64,000 nt of DNA, taken from contig NW_023503293.1 of the NCBI RefSeq assembly GCF_014529535.1, positions 6,391,374-6,455,373 of the forward strand. The letters run 5' to 3'. Below are positions 1 through 12,100 of the stretch, one piece after another. The position numbers and the translations under genes are program-made. Each line of letters starts with the position of its first letter. The stretch's first letter is position 1. The stretch is from Bradysia coprophila. Lineage: Eukaryota > Arthropoda > Insecta > Diptera > Sciaridae. Below the pieces are notes generated by a model. It was not told where the DNA came from, made no database searches, and saw only the letters and a list, made by a program, of their open reading frames with translations.

Positions 1-652
1 GCTGCGAATTTTATATCTCTCTCTTGCCTTACATGTTTTATCGATCCTATGGCCTAATTTTTAGTATGGAATATTGAGTTGACAAACGAAGACAGTTCAC
101 AATTAGCGTGTCATTTAAGGTCGAGTTATACTTTTTACAACATTGATACATTAGTTTTTGCAAAAAGCTTTTATATTCATTAAAATTGTAGCAGCACAAC
201 ACTGCTACTAGCACGAACATAGAACATAGGCACTGCCTTTCTGTTATACATATAGATGACTTGTTTTGTTTGTATGAGTTAAAACATACAATACAAACAA
301 TTCTAAGCGGTAGCTCGTATCACTAAAGCCTCCAAATTTGACACTTGTCAATTCAGTGTTCATGCTAGTAGCAGTGCTGTGGTAACAGCAATTTTCTAGA
401 AATCAAACAACATGCTAAAAAGCTTCAGATCTTGTCTTAGACACTGTAAACGACGATAAAAAAGGTTTCATTTCAGTTTATTTTTCACAAATATTTTTGA
501 ATTTCTAAGACAAGGCATTTTCGGCCCAAGCTTTTTTGTAAAGTTTTTTAAAAGTTAAAATTGAAACCAATCGAAACGGAAGGATGTACGAATTTTTACA
601 ATAAGTTTTTAACGTAACGTGTTTTCAACTGAAACTGAAAATCGAATTGCAT
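1..652. other. Repeat-bearing flank, no gene
   Basis: No exon-like reading frame is visible. Positions about 188-395 hold a loose inverted repeat: GTAGCAGCACAACACTGCTA on the left is echoed in reverse complement near 365-385. Similar wording (CACTGCTAC, GCTAGAAGTAG, GCGAGCTAC) recurs near 37205-37265, so this is probably an old dispersed palindromic element. Confidence 0.35.
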
Positions 653-662
653 TGGTATAGAA

Positions 663-897
663 CCAGCGTTACAATAGTACCACTCTTTTAGTTCTACTTT
701 TTTCCGTAAAAGGGAAAAATTGGAACTATGGTAACGCTGCAGAGATGCAACGTTACAATAGTTCCACTTGTATAAGGAAAGTGGAACTAAAAAAGTGAAA
801 CTATTGTAACGCTGCATATATGCGGCGTGAAGATAGTTCCACTTTTTCCTTTTTCGAAAAAAGTGGAACTAAAAGAGTGGTACTATTGTAACGCTGG
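663..897. mobile_element. 235-bp palindromic MITE with 11-bp target duplication
   Basis: The ends are inverted copies of each other over about 40 bp with one mismatch, starting CCAGCGTTACAATAGTACCA. Inside, the same CGTTACAATAGTTCCACTT wording alternates in both orientations, giving several nested hairpins. The element is bracketed by TTGGTATAGAA at 652-662 and again at 898-908, which is a perfect 11-bp target-site duplication. It has no coding capacity, so it is non-autonomous. Duplications of 9-11 bp are typical of Mutator-like transposases, so that is the likely mobilising family; the assignment is inference. Confidence 0.85.
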
Positions 898-930
898 TTG
901 GTATAGAAATGTCTCTTATAGACTTTTAGG

Positions 931-1044
931 ACTTCATTTGTTTTGAACATGTTTTTTGCTATATAAGACCTCATTAGTCGTACCTTGTCGTTTATTATTT
1001 CCGTCGTTGTCGATAACATATGACAGCCGTCTGTAACAGGTTAA
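931..1044 (+). repeat. Dispersed repeat, copy 1
   Basis: This stretch (ACTTCATTTGTTTTGAACAT through CTGTAACAGGTTAA) is duplicated with few differences at 19581-19692 in the same orientation. It includes the TATA-like string GCTATATAAGAC. A weaker echo may exist near 55195-55240. Confidence 0.7.
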
Positions 1045-1409
1045 ACAACACATTCAGTAGCAAACTGACGTAGATGGTGGTAGATCTAAAAAATCTATCA
1101 AAATTTCCCTTTTTTTCGTTTCACCGTTTGAAAAAATGAAGAAATAGAAAGGAATCATGGGAAATAAGAGTATTTTTCCAACCATCATTTAGATCAATTC
1201 AAGTCTTTGTCTTGTACGTTCAGGCCAAATTTCGCTTTCGCTTCACGTTTGCTTCTAGTAAAATCAAACATAATCAAAACCTATTTGCACGCCAAACCTA
1301 ACGAATGATGAGTTACAATCACAGTGGAATCAGATGAAAGAAAAAGGCAGACGTTTCATACGAAAATTTCAATGCGAGTGCGACAAATTGATTCTTAAAA
1401 GACTCTCAA

Positions 1410-2325
1410 GAGGGATTCTTTTGAAAATCCACCTATCAAAATCGGACCCACTTCGTCTGGGATGGATATATACATGGTTTGAAAGGTCTTTGCCAGTAGA
1501 CCTCAAAACAGGCCTCACACAGTCTCGAGCCTGGTTGCTGGTGGAAGATCTCCGAAGTTGGAAAAATAGTGTTTTTTATCCGAATTTTTTGGCCGTTATA
1601 AATAATCGTTCCGGGTGAGAAGGGGCTCGTTGGAAAGCTGAGCTTAAGTACTTTCGGGTCATGCATAGTTTGATTAGATTCATTGATTTATGTTTCCAAA
1701 AATTTGCAAGAAAAATTTTCAAAATCTGTTTGAACTTTAGAAAGGTCTGGGTTGGTACTGATGACGCTTAATGTGAACCTAATATGCTAGTCGTAACATA
1801 GCTTACGTAGCTTTCCGTTTGTACCTAATTTCCAGTGCTGGTGATTGACGACATAACAGAATTATATGTTAGTACAACCGCTACTCGTAAAACTCGCCAG
1901 CACTGCAAATGAGGTATCGATGGAAAGCTTAGACAATGCGTGTTACGACTAGCATGTTAGGTTCACATTAAGCGTAATCAGTACCAGCCCAGACCTGTCT
2001 AAAGTTCACACAGATTTTGAAAATTTTTATTGCAAATTTTTGCAAACATATATCGATGAATCTAATCAAACTAGGCATAGCCTGAAAGTACTTAAGCTCA
2101 GCTTTCCAACGAGCCCACTCTCAACCGAAACGATCATTTATAACGGCCAAAAAATTATTTTTCCAACTTCAGAGATCTTCCACCAGCAACCAGGTGTGGC
2201 TCGAGACTGTGTGAGGCCTGTTTTGAGGTCTACTGGCAAAGACCTATCAAACCATGTATATATCCATCCCAGACGAAATGGGTCCGATTTTGATAGGTGG
2301 ATTTTCAAAAGAATCCCTCCAAGTA
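1410..2325. mobile_element. Fold-back element with ~420-bp arms
   Basis: The left arm (about 1410-1830) and right arm (about 1920-2325) are reverse complements with scattered mismatches and small indels, around a loop of roughly 90 bp. Both outer ends carry GAGGGATTCTTTTGAAAATC in opposite orientation. Reading frames across the arms encode mirror-image peptides and are not genes. No target duplication was recognised. Confidence 0.8.
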
Positions 2326-3040
2326 ATTTCGTGAAAACGTTTTGACGGTAAGTGACCGTCCATAAATCCTGTCCTCGATTTTTTCGGAATTTTCGACCAT
2401 CCCAACTTCCTTTTAACTTGTCTCACATTGTCCCATTTCGAATAATCTACCTCTACCGACTTTAAATCAAACTCTGTACCTAATTTGGCAAAAAGTCTTT
2501 GCTTGTCTTTTTCTACAAAAAAAAAGCCAAACAAATTTTTAAACAAATTTTCGTTCATTTCCCTTACTACAATCGAAAACTTTATCTGCCATCAATTTAT
2601 TTGTATTGTTGATATAAAATGATAAGAAATTTAGGCAACCGCAACGTGCGATTAAAACGGAACGCACATTTTAGTACTTTAATATTAGGCGGTAGCCCGG
2701 TCATGTATCTATCTTAAGCAAGATGCAAATATAAAATAATATTGGACACGACGCACTACCTACCACATACGCTTAATCGAACGAAAACGAAATATTTGTG
2801 AAAATTTTTATTTAAAACTTAAAAAAAAACTTTGCGCATAGTGGCTTATTAAGACGCATGTTGATAAGAACGAAACGTGTATCAGTGCGTATATTATAAT
2901 GTAAAAAAAACTTAGTGGAAGAAAAACTGTCTTAGTGTTATAATAAAAACCGTCTCCTATACTCTACAATCGTTGCTTTTTACACACATGAATGAAAAAT
3001 TTTAATAATTCACCATGGATCGGCGAGTCTACTTTTGACT
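2326..3040. other. Intergenic, nothing recognised
   Basis: AT-rich sequence upstream of the first transporter exon. No exon, repeat or RNA gene could be supported here. It may contain promoter sequence for the transcript beginning near 3040. Confidence 0.4.
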
Positions 3041-3075
3041 TCAGTTAGTTATTTGCAGATGTTCGCACGCGGTTA
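3041..3075 (+). promoter_or_regulatory. Possible initiator plus DPE-like core promoter
   Basis: TCAGTT at 3041-3046 matches the insect initiator consensus. GGTTA at 3071-3075 resembles a downstream promoter element, but lies about one base further from the initiator A than the usual fixed spacing. No clear TATA box stands upstream. The site lies 120 bp before the candidate first coding exon at 3164. This is a weak prediction. Confidence 0.2.
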
Positions 3076-3163
3076 GTGGATTAATAAAAATTTTAATTTA
3101 CTGTAAAGGTGTTTTTCTCGCGTTTGTTTCATTTTGTGAGAGTGGTGAATATCGCATTTAATT

Positions 3164-3196
3164 ATGGAAAATAATAACAAACCACCACCCAGCATA
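3164..3196 (+). CDS. Tret1-like: Candidate alternative first coding exon A of the transporter
   Basis: ATG at 3164 opens 11 codons (MENNNKPPPSI) and ends at a strong donor, GTAAGT, at 3197 in phase 0. That is the phase needed to join the exon at 14324. The encoded cytoplasmic N-tail is short, polar and Asn/Pro-rich, typical of alternative N-termini in this family. It would give a 486-residue protein. The intron to the shared body would be about 11 kb. Confidence 0.55.
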
Positions 3197-6100
3197 GTAA
3201 GTGAATATTTTCCGGCTTTTCTCCTCATATTATTTAAGAAGACCAAGCAAATTTCTCCAGATCGAAAAATATTTTTTTTTTTATAAAATAAATTAAAGAC
3301 AACTACTCTCCTGTGCTATAAGTGTGTTAGGATAAATTTGCCACAACTGGCAAAGAGTTTGTTAAAAGAATTCTGAAGATTTTTCGGTATGAAATTTAAT
3401 TATCAATGAAAAATTCAGACAGTATAGCTGTGAAACTGAATAATTCTTTGGCGAACTTCTACTGACCTATACTAATAGTAATTCTTCAAAGAATTGATGT
3501 CAACTGTTGCCTATAAGAAACAAAACAACAATAATCCGTTGTAAAAGCTCAACTTAAGTAGAAATTTCGGCTGCAAATCGATACGAAAGCCTCCAAATTC
3601 CAATAAAATGTACTACGTGACGTGTCCAACCGAATATTTTCAATTCTAAAATTTAATCGCACTCGGTCAATAAAAACTGATTCACGTCAGACTACATAGG
3701 TGCTAAGCACCGTGCTTTCACTTAATTCGAAACGTACATTTCCTTAATGTCTTGATTTAAAATTTATTAATTGTAAATGCGGACGTATTGTTTTATTATC
3801 GGGAAAAAAGTACAGCAATTCACCTATCGCTCATCATTCAATTCAAAAATTATAATCTTATCAACAGCACCAGTTAGATTGGAAGTTCTATTATAACACA
3901 CATGTGATGGAATGTCCGAATATTTCAAATTTATGCCCCCACTAATTTCAGTGTTGAGTTCACATTTTATTCGCGTAACACGGTATAGACTATATCTAAG
4001 CCCTGGGATGAACGGCGGGTTATCTAACAATAAATGAATTGCGTAGTAGAAGTCACATCAATTTATAAAAAAGTAAATATTTTCATAGAAATTTTCTCGG
4101 AAGCTTCCGCCCTCAGTTTGTTTGGATTTTGAGTTTTAGCGAAGATATGAGAGAATGATGGCTAGTACTCGAATCTGAAGGGATTATGGAACGTTTAAGT
4201 AATCATTCATCAACGAAAATTTACAAACGCAGTATTCGAAGAATGTAAAGGTCAAGGTGAATTGTATGTTGCACATCCACTTCATATCGAAAATATTTCT
4301 TTTGAATTTAGTTCGATTATTTAGTTTATCAATATTTTTATTCGAAAAGATTTAGTTTTCCCCGAATTGGTCCGTAATTTCTAAAGTAGTAGAGGTTCTT
4401 GTAGAACAAAAGTCATAAAAATAGTTCACTTTATAGTAGAATGGTGCGCTTTGGACCAGTGATTAATATTGGTAGCCTGAGTCCAAAAAGATTAACACCC
4501 CTCAAAAAACCCCACCCCACCACTCACAACCCCTCACCAAAGATTTTAGTGTAAGGGTCACTTCAATGAATTATTGTGAAGCGTCTGTCAATGCTAGACT
4601 GTCGATATGGGGCTTAAACGAAAGGTAAAGGTTCATACTTTTTTTATATGACCAAACGCTTTTCAATTTCTCCATTTTCCTCTTCAATTTTCCGAGTTTT
4701 CCATTAAAATCTATGAAATCTCAAATATGAAGGGTAGTGAATACGTTAAAAAACTTTATGTGTCTACATCCTTCTGCAATATGGTTATCCAATGACTTCT
4801 TCGCTAATTTGACGAAAAAAATTTAAATAATGTGTCATAGACTAGGAGATACGCTCGGTTTTCCACCACCGGAAAATTTCATTGAAACACTTTTTTACAT
4901 AGAACTGATTAAATATACGAGCTATGTCATTGAATTTGCGAGATTATCATAGGAGACTTTACTGACGCATTTATTGAACTCTAGGAGAAACCCATACACC
5001 ATTAACATCAGATCACCCACCACCCACTCTTCCCCTATTGAACAAATTGAAGAAAAATTTTAAAATAGAAAGCAGACTATTTTTGAACTGACAAATTTAC
5101 GCTGTAAATGTTTGGAATATTGCCTGCAATACCTTTTTCAATGGGACAGTGGAAATAATTAAGAGTAAGTACGTAAAATACTACATTTTCAAATGAATAT
5201 CGTTGTACAATTACGCTGCAAAAATGGTGCAGAGGCAGTTTCTGTCTACGGAGTAAAAATGATTCAAATGTCCCACGTTCAGCAATTCTTCACTCACATC
5301 CCACATTATGTGGTTTAATTATTTGGATATCTTTTATGAATCAATATATTACGATCATTTTTGATCGATGCACACAGATCTTGTGATCCATTGTACTACC
5401 CTGTAGTCCATCATTCTCTCAACTCTTCTAACGTTGGAAGAGGAAATATAGTTGTCTCTTTCTGTCTCACGTTCTATATGGGCAGCGGACTTAACTGCTT
5501 TTGAAAATGGTAGATGCTTGAAGATGATTATGTCGAAATAGTAATAGACCGCCATAGCCGCAACAGACCAATAAACAAAACCAGCCATGGAGATGATTCC
5601 ATCAAAACTTTCTATGAACGAAATAATCTCCTCGCATCTCCAAACATCTGGTGTACCACTAGTAACCATACTCTTCATTTCATCTCCAACTAACACCATT
5701 GCCTTACTCCAGGAGAGCAAATGGGTGCGTATGACTAGTTAATCTCTAGGACCTAGAAACACACCTCGCAGTCCTATGGCGATGGCTGACGGCTTAGGTC
5801 TTCGCTAATGATAGCTGATAAGACAACATTATTGCTCTGATCACTGTCCCTATCATATCATTGAAATGGCGTAAGGTAATCTGGCACACCATACAAATTG
5901 ATGGTGTGCCAGATTCACCTCTAAGGGTCGAATATGGCACTATCATGACTTTTCGTTACATGTAGTAAAAGGGCGCATACTATGATCGCGTGTGCCAGAT
6001 TCCCCGATGCCCATTGAAATTGTCACAGCCTGTAACATTTAGTCCAGGCTTATATTTCACAAAACTAGCCTGTCCGAACGTAACGTTTCTTTGCATTGAA

Positions 6101-9100
6101 TCAACATCACAGCCGAGGCCTGGCACAAAAACCACTGGCGAACTAGCCACCTTCGAGACCATGACCTTCGGTGCCAAAAATAAGTGACAGATTGTTTTTT
6201 CTGACGTATTTGTTATCATAATATCATAATGTAGATACATTTATTACGGTATCAGACGAGTATTTTTGATGGTAGAGCAAATCGAGCAAATCAAATAGTT
6301 TCAAGCTTCTCAATGGTAATCCCCAGTGAAAAAATTTTTGCAATGAGATATCTCACAGTCTGAATCTGTCGAAATCAGATATCTCAAGTCTCAAAATCGT
6401 TTGTCTGAGATATCTGATTTCGACAGATTCAGACATTTGTGAGAACTTTTTTTACCTGGGAATGTTCCAATACGTCGTTAGTAAATAAAATAAAGAGGAT
6501 GTAGTGATACCAGAAGCTTCATTCATAAAAGATATCCAAATAATTAAACCACATAATGTGGGATGTGAGTGAAGAATTGCTGAACGTGGGACATTTGAAT
6601 CATTTTTACTCCGTAGACAGAAACTGCCTCTGCACCATTTTTGCAGCGTAATTGTACAACGATATTCATTTGAAAATGTAGTATTTTACGTACTTACTCT
6701 TAATTATTTCCACTGTCCCATTGAAAAAGGTATTGCAGGCAATATTCCAAACATTTACAGCGTAAATTTGTCAGTTCAAAAATAGGCTGCTTTCTATTTT
6801 AAAATTTTTCTTCAATTTGTTCAATAGGGGAAGAGTGGGTGGTGGGTGATCTGATGTTAATGGTGTATGGGTTTCTCCTAGAGTTCAATAAATGCGTCAG
6901 TAAAGTCTCCTATGATAATCTCGCAAATTCAATGACATAGCTCGTATATTTAATCAGTTCTATGTAAAAAAGTGTTTCAATGAAATTTTCCAGTGGTGGA
7001 AAACCGAGCGTATCTCCTAGTCTATGACACATTATTTAAATTTTTTTCGTCAAATTAGCGAAGAAGTCATTGGATAACCATATTGCAGAAGGATGTAGAC
7101 ACATAAAGTTTTTTAACGTATTCACTACCCTTCATATTTGAGATTTCATAGATTTTAATGGAAAACTCGGAAAATTGATGAGGAAAATGGAGAAATTGAA
7201 AAGCGTTTGGTCATATAAAAAAAGTATGAACCTTTACCTTTCGTTTAAGCCCCATATCGACAGTCTAGCATTGACAGACGCTTCACAATAATTCATTGAA
7301 GTGACCCTTACACTAAAACCTTTGGTGAGGGGTTGTGAGTGGTGGGGTGGGGTTTTTTGAGGGGTGTTAATCTTTTTGGACTCAGGCTACCAATATTAAT
7401 CACTGGTCCAAAGCGCACCATTCTACTATAAAGTGAACTATTTTTATGCTAAGGACCTCTACTAAAGAAATTTTGGGGAACATCATAAAATCCTAAGAGT
7501 AATTATACCTAGAGAGGAAATTTCGAATAAAATTACGTAAAGTATGTGGTCCCAACATGAAATACGAAATGTTTATAGGTATGTGTGTTTTCCCTCTTAA
7601 TTAAGAGGGCAAATTGAACTATCAGAAGCGAAATAGCGTCAACGCATATATGTATTGGTGTAAAATTAAACGAAATTTGTAAATCATAAGAAACTGATGT
7701 TGGGACCACATCTCGTCGTACAAATTTCCTCTCTAGGTATAATTACTCTAAGATAAAATCTTCTGACCTGGCCATGACTTGGAAAAGAAAACTCTTTGTT
7801 GAAAACTAACCTGTAACGAAAAATGATCTCCAATTCGATTGCAATGAACAGTTTGTCCGGTTGTCATTGCAATGTCTAATCAGGTTGTTGCAGTTTTCGC
7901 TTGAAGTTTATTTGATTCTCATTTTCTTGAAGACAAGTCAATTTACTTTCAAAATTAATCATTCTCATGTCTTGCACACACCTTTCGTACACCACTTAAT
8001 AACAAGGTCGCTGCATATCTTATAGTAAACCGACCAGTGGGATCGATATCCGGTGTAAACAATGCAAAGGACATAATGCACAAGCGAGACTGCACGTTGC
8101 ACTTCGGTGCACTGTCTGGTTTATTTTATTCTTCCTATTCGAAATTTCCATTTTATTGTGTAGGAATTGTTCGGAATTTGCGTGCATGATCTCAATACAT
8201 TTTATTTCTTCAGATCGCCCACACTACAATAATTCCAATTCGTACGGAATCCATATGGTAAGCCGGGAATTTATTGATAACATTTTCAACGTTCAAAACT
8301 TTCCAAACAGAAAATATAATAAATTGATTTTATTGAGACGTAGAAACATGATTTTCGTAATTAAATGTACACGTACATAGGCGTAATCGTATTATAAATG
8401 TTATGCGGAAATTCAATTGCAACCAACCACCGAATTTTAACAGAATGTTCTTTATGCACATTCATCGGTCCACATTAAATCTCTACTTTATTTCAATTGG
8501 AAATTCAATATTTGCTTTGTCCAACAAATGCTATATGAGTCAATGCATACGAAAAGTCTAGTTACCGTTTTCTTTATTTACACACAAAATGTCTATTTTC
8601 ATCTTTTTTTTCATCCGTGCGGAGTGAATAACCTTATTTTATCCACTCAACTGCTGCGACAAAACGCTCTCTCGTATGACAGTTCTGGTGAGATTTTTTT
8701 TTATTTATATGCTACGGTCGAAAGTGGCACATTATACACCTAGGGAAAAGAAGAAAATTGTTTAAGATTTCAAAAGCAGGTAGTAAGCAGGTAGTAAGCA
8801 GGTAGTAAGCAGGTAGTAAGCAGGCAGTTTACATGACTAGGGATAAAAAGTTGAAAAGTAGAGTTTTCGTGTGAATTTTGTTGATCCGAGGCGAAGCCGA
8901 GGTCAATAAACACACGAAAACGAGACTTTTCATTTTTATCCCGAGTTATGTAATGTATTTTACATGCTGAGGGCGTCGAAGAAAGTGCTTAAAACATGAA
9001 AAGTACGGTTTTCGACGCATGTAGCATGTAAAATACATTAACATAACACCGGATAAAAATTAAAAGTCTTGTGTACATGGGCTTATTGTCCTCGGCTTCG

Positions 9101-12100
9101 CCTCGCATGATAACTATTTCTCTACTTTTGGGTTTCTCATAGGTCGAACCAAACTTTTTCCTCTTTGCAACACTTCTGAGTCGATCACGAAGTCGGTGAA
9201 ACATTCATTACAGATTGTGTGTAATGTCAACTTGATAAAATTTTTTTTTTTTCAAGTTTTCTTTTCATACAAATTGTAATGAGTGTGTTTAACAAAACCA
9301 TGTCAAATTGTTTTTCAGAACCTTGTTTACATTCACTTTGTTTAGAATTTGAAAATTGGTGCAACATATTGATATGTTGCTTCGTGGATAAAAACGGTTG
9401 TTTACGCCACGCACCGATGAAAGATTATGCGTTCACCTCGGGAAGAAGTAAGAAATTCCAACTCGAGCGAATCAAAACTTTCGTTTTCTTGTTAGAATTT
9501 CCTATTTTCTCTCCTTGGTAAACAAATAACTATTGTTGAAGATTTTTTGATGAATGTTAATCGCGTTCGGTGTTTATCAGAGTGATAGTGAGCAACTATT
9601 TTCGTTGATAAAATTTTGTGTTTTTTGTGAAATTTTCTATTTCTTTTTCTATGAAATGTGCAGGCCGCGAAACCTGCTTTCTTAAAATAAAAATTGATTG
9701 TCAAGTTTACAATCAAAAAGCAAAACAATTTTTCTCTTCTCTCATTTGAACTTTATCAAGAATTATTGTGTATACCACAGACGTTTTATACGTTTTAGCA
9801 GCGTAAAGTGGGTGTGTTTCGCTAATAAATATATTACGGTTTGTGTAGTTCCCATTCTATTTTCGTTTGCATTTTACACTCATTCTTTTCTTGTTTGATA
9901 AACAATTTATTATTCAAAAAAAATTGTTAATAAAATGATACGAAATTTTATGCAAGAGGCAAGTTTTGCATTTATTTTCTTTTGATTCTCGTTTCTGCAT
10001 CAAAATTGCACAATTGACCGTTTTTACGTAAAATGAACTAATTCAGCCGTTTTGTTTACTGTGAAACACTATTGCGATCTACTTTGATCACTTTATGACT
10101 TTATAATTCCTAGATCCCAATCCAAGTCCGAGCAGAAATGTAAACAATTCCAACGTTCAATACAACGATGCCGGAGGAAATCGCTCTGAATTTTACGACC
10201 TATGCATTAGGGTGCATCGATTTCACCACCTTTAAAATCCATACCCAACCAAACTCGTAGCTCCCAAACTCGTTATGTGTGATGTGGGGTATCATTGGAG
10301 AGGTGAAGCGCATCTAGATATCTTTAATGGGTTGTAGTTTGTCGTAGCATGTGCAGTAAGGATGCAGTTTGATTAGTCTCGAATGGAGGTGGGTGCGGAT
10401 TTTGAAGTTGTTAAAATCAATCCACTCTACTATTTATAGATACAATCGATTTCATTGCATTTCTATTGCTGTTGATATAAGGCCAACATGTTTTTTTAAT
10501 TCTCTCAATTTTCGAATCTTTTCAAAACTTTGTCACCTGTCATAGACAACGACGAAAAGAATATAAAATGAGTTCTAGTTAGTTTTCTCTTATTACAGTA
10601 AAATGTAAAGTAAAACTGAAGAAGTAAAAGATTTCAACGATAGTTTAAGCAAAAGAAGTAACAGATTTGATATCTTGATTGTGTTAGCTTTCAATAAAAA
10701 ATAGCTTTAGAGGTGTGACCGGTGTGACCAGTTCTGAGAAAAGTCAGAAGTTTGCCTAAATTTGACTAACATGCTGACTGTTCACAGAGCGAGTTAAACT
10801 GCTACAACCAAATCTATTTTTTATTAAAAGCTAACATATTCGTTGTTGGTATTACGGACGTAAATTTTTTTAAAGTAACGGTAAATAGATGAAAGTCTAA
10901 AACTTGACCAAACATTGGTCACTGCAGTTAGAATTCTTCAGAAAAATTCTTGTCAATGGCTTCTCAAACATTGAATAATGTCTAGGTGAAACCCCTATCA
11001 CAATCCCATATTATAAAAAGTTTGAGCTAATTTCTCTTGGACAATTCACACTCAATTCATACTCATGCATTGAATGCCTAATGAAATCAGCTGCTTACAC
11101 ATTTCCTCACTATTCATTCATCTCGATACGTATTTTGTTATTTTACAATTTACCAAACAACAACCATCCATCTATTAATTCGTTGGCATTGAAATTAAGT
11201 AAATTGAGAATAGAAATGCATCGCCCATCGTTCGATGCATCATCAATTTTACAACAATGTCTTGGCTCGAACTAGATTTTCTCGTGATGCATGACCGACT
11301 CAACATATCGATCTAAATCGGAAAAATCATCGACTTTTTGATTGACAGAGTCAAATCGATTTTTTCACAATAAAAATAAATTATAAATAAATTGTCAAAG
11401 TGTATAAACAAACACCTATGGGTTATCTACCTACATAATATGCAACTTGATGACGCAACAATATGTCGACCGCAAAATCCCTTATACATAAATCCGAAAA
11501 TTTCGGTTGACTTGAAACAACTGATACGTATGCAAATTATATATACACCAAATCAGATGTTTTCTAGTTAATGTCTTAAAAATGTAGAATATGCGATGCA
11601 TCTCTGTACAATTGGTTTAATTTAAATTAGACATAGGTCGTCTCAGAAGTAGCTAATTGCCAAAAGGATAGTAGCATACATTTTCTAATGCAGTAGCTGT
11701 TTCGGTCGTCGAAGTGACACATATATTCTTCTTCTGAGGCTGAGTGAAATATATTTCGTTTTGAAAAGCAGTTCATCAGAGAAATCAATTTTATTTTGTC
11801 AAAGCGATAGCCACCAATATTTTCGTTTTTTTCTTGTTTTTTTTTTTGTTTTCATTATTTTTCTCGCAATAAAATCTCGATAAATTGGTGCGCGTAACGG
11901 GATAACATGGATCCGGAGAAAATGGCTAGAGCCATGGCTAGATGGTGGCAGGTAAATTTGATCGTGAAAATTTGTGTTCGAATGTTATGAAATCTACTGA
12001 AGAGTTCACCGTTGAGATTTTTGAATTTGATATAATTCTTCTTCCGACCTATATGGTAGTTTTATGATTGATGTGCTTCCGTTTACCTTTTTTTCTACCC

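Larger units (their letters stand above)
4381..7474. mobile_element. ~3-kb giant fold-back element with ~960-bp near-identical arms
   Basis: The left arm, about 4381-5342, and right arm, about 6520-7474, are reverse complements. The inner 930 bp are nearly identical, and the outer 35 bp carry small indels. Both arms have CATAAAAATAGTTCACTTTA at the outside, followed by GGACCAGTGATTAATATTGG. The loop of about 1.18 kb (5343-6519) is unrelated to the arms and carries its own small hairpins and a 121-codon minus-strand frame. No transposase is present. The same terminal sequence bounds the element at 46751-48195, so this is a dispersed family. The high arm identity implies a recent insertion or gene conversion between arms. 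No clean target duplication was identified. Confidence 0.88.

Noticed and set aside
2040-2558. 100-codon frames on both strands
   Set aside because: They fall on the arm of the 1410-2325 fold-back and mirror the frames of the other arm.
8776-8830. Regular short repeats, considered as a CRISPR array
   Set aside because: Units are contiguous 11-mers without spacers, in a eukaryotic setting; it is a minisatellite.
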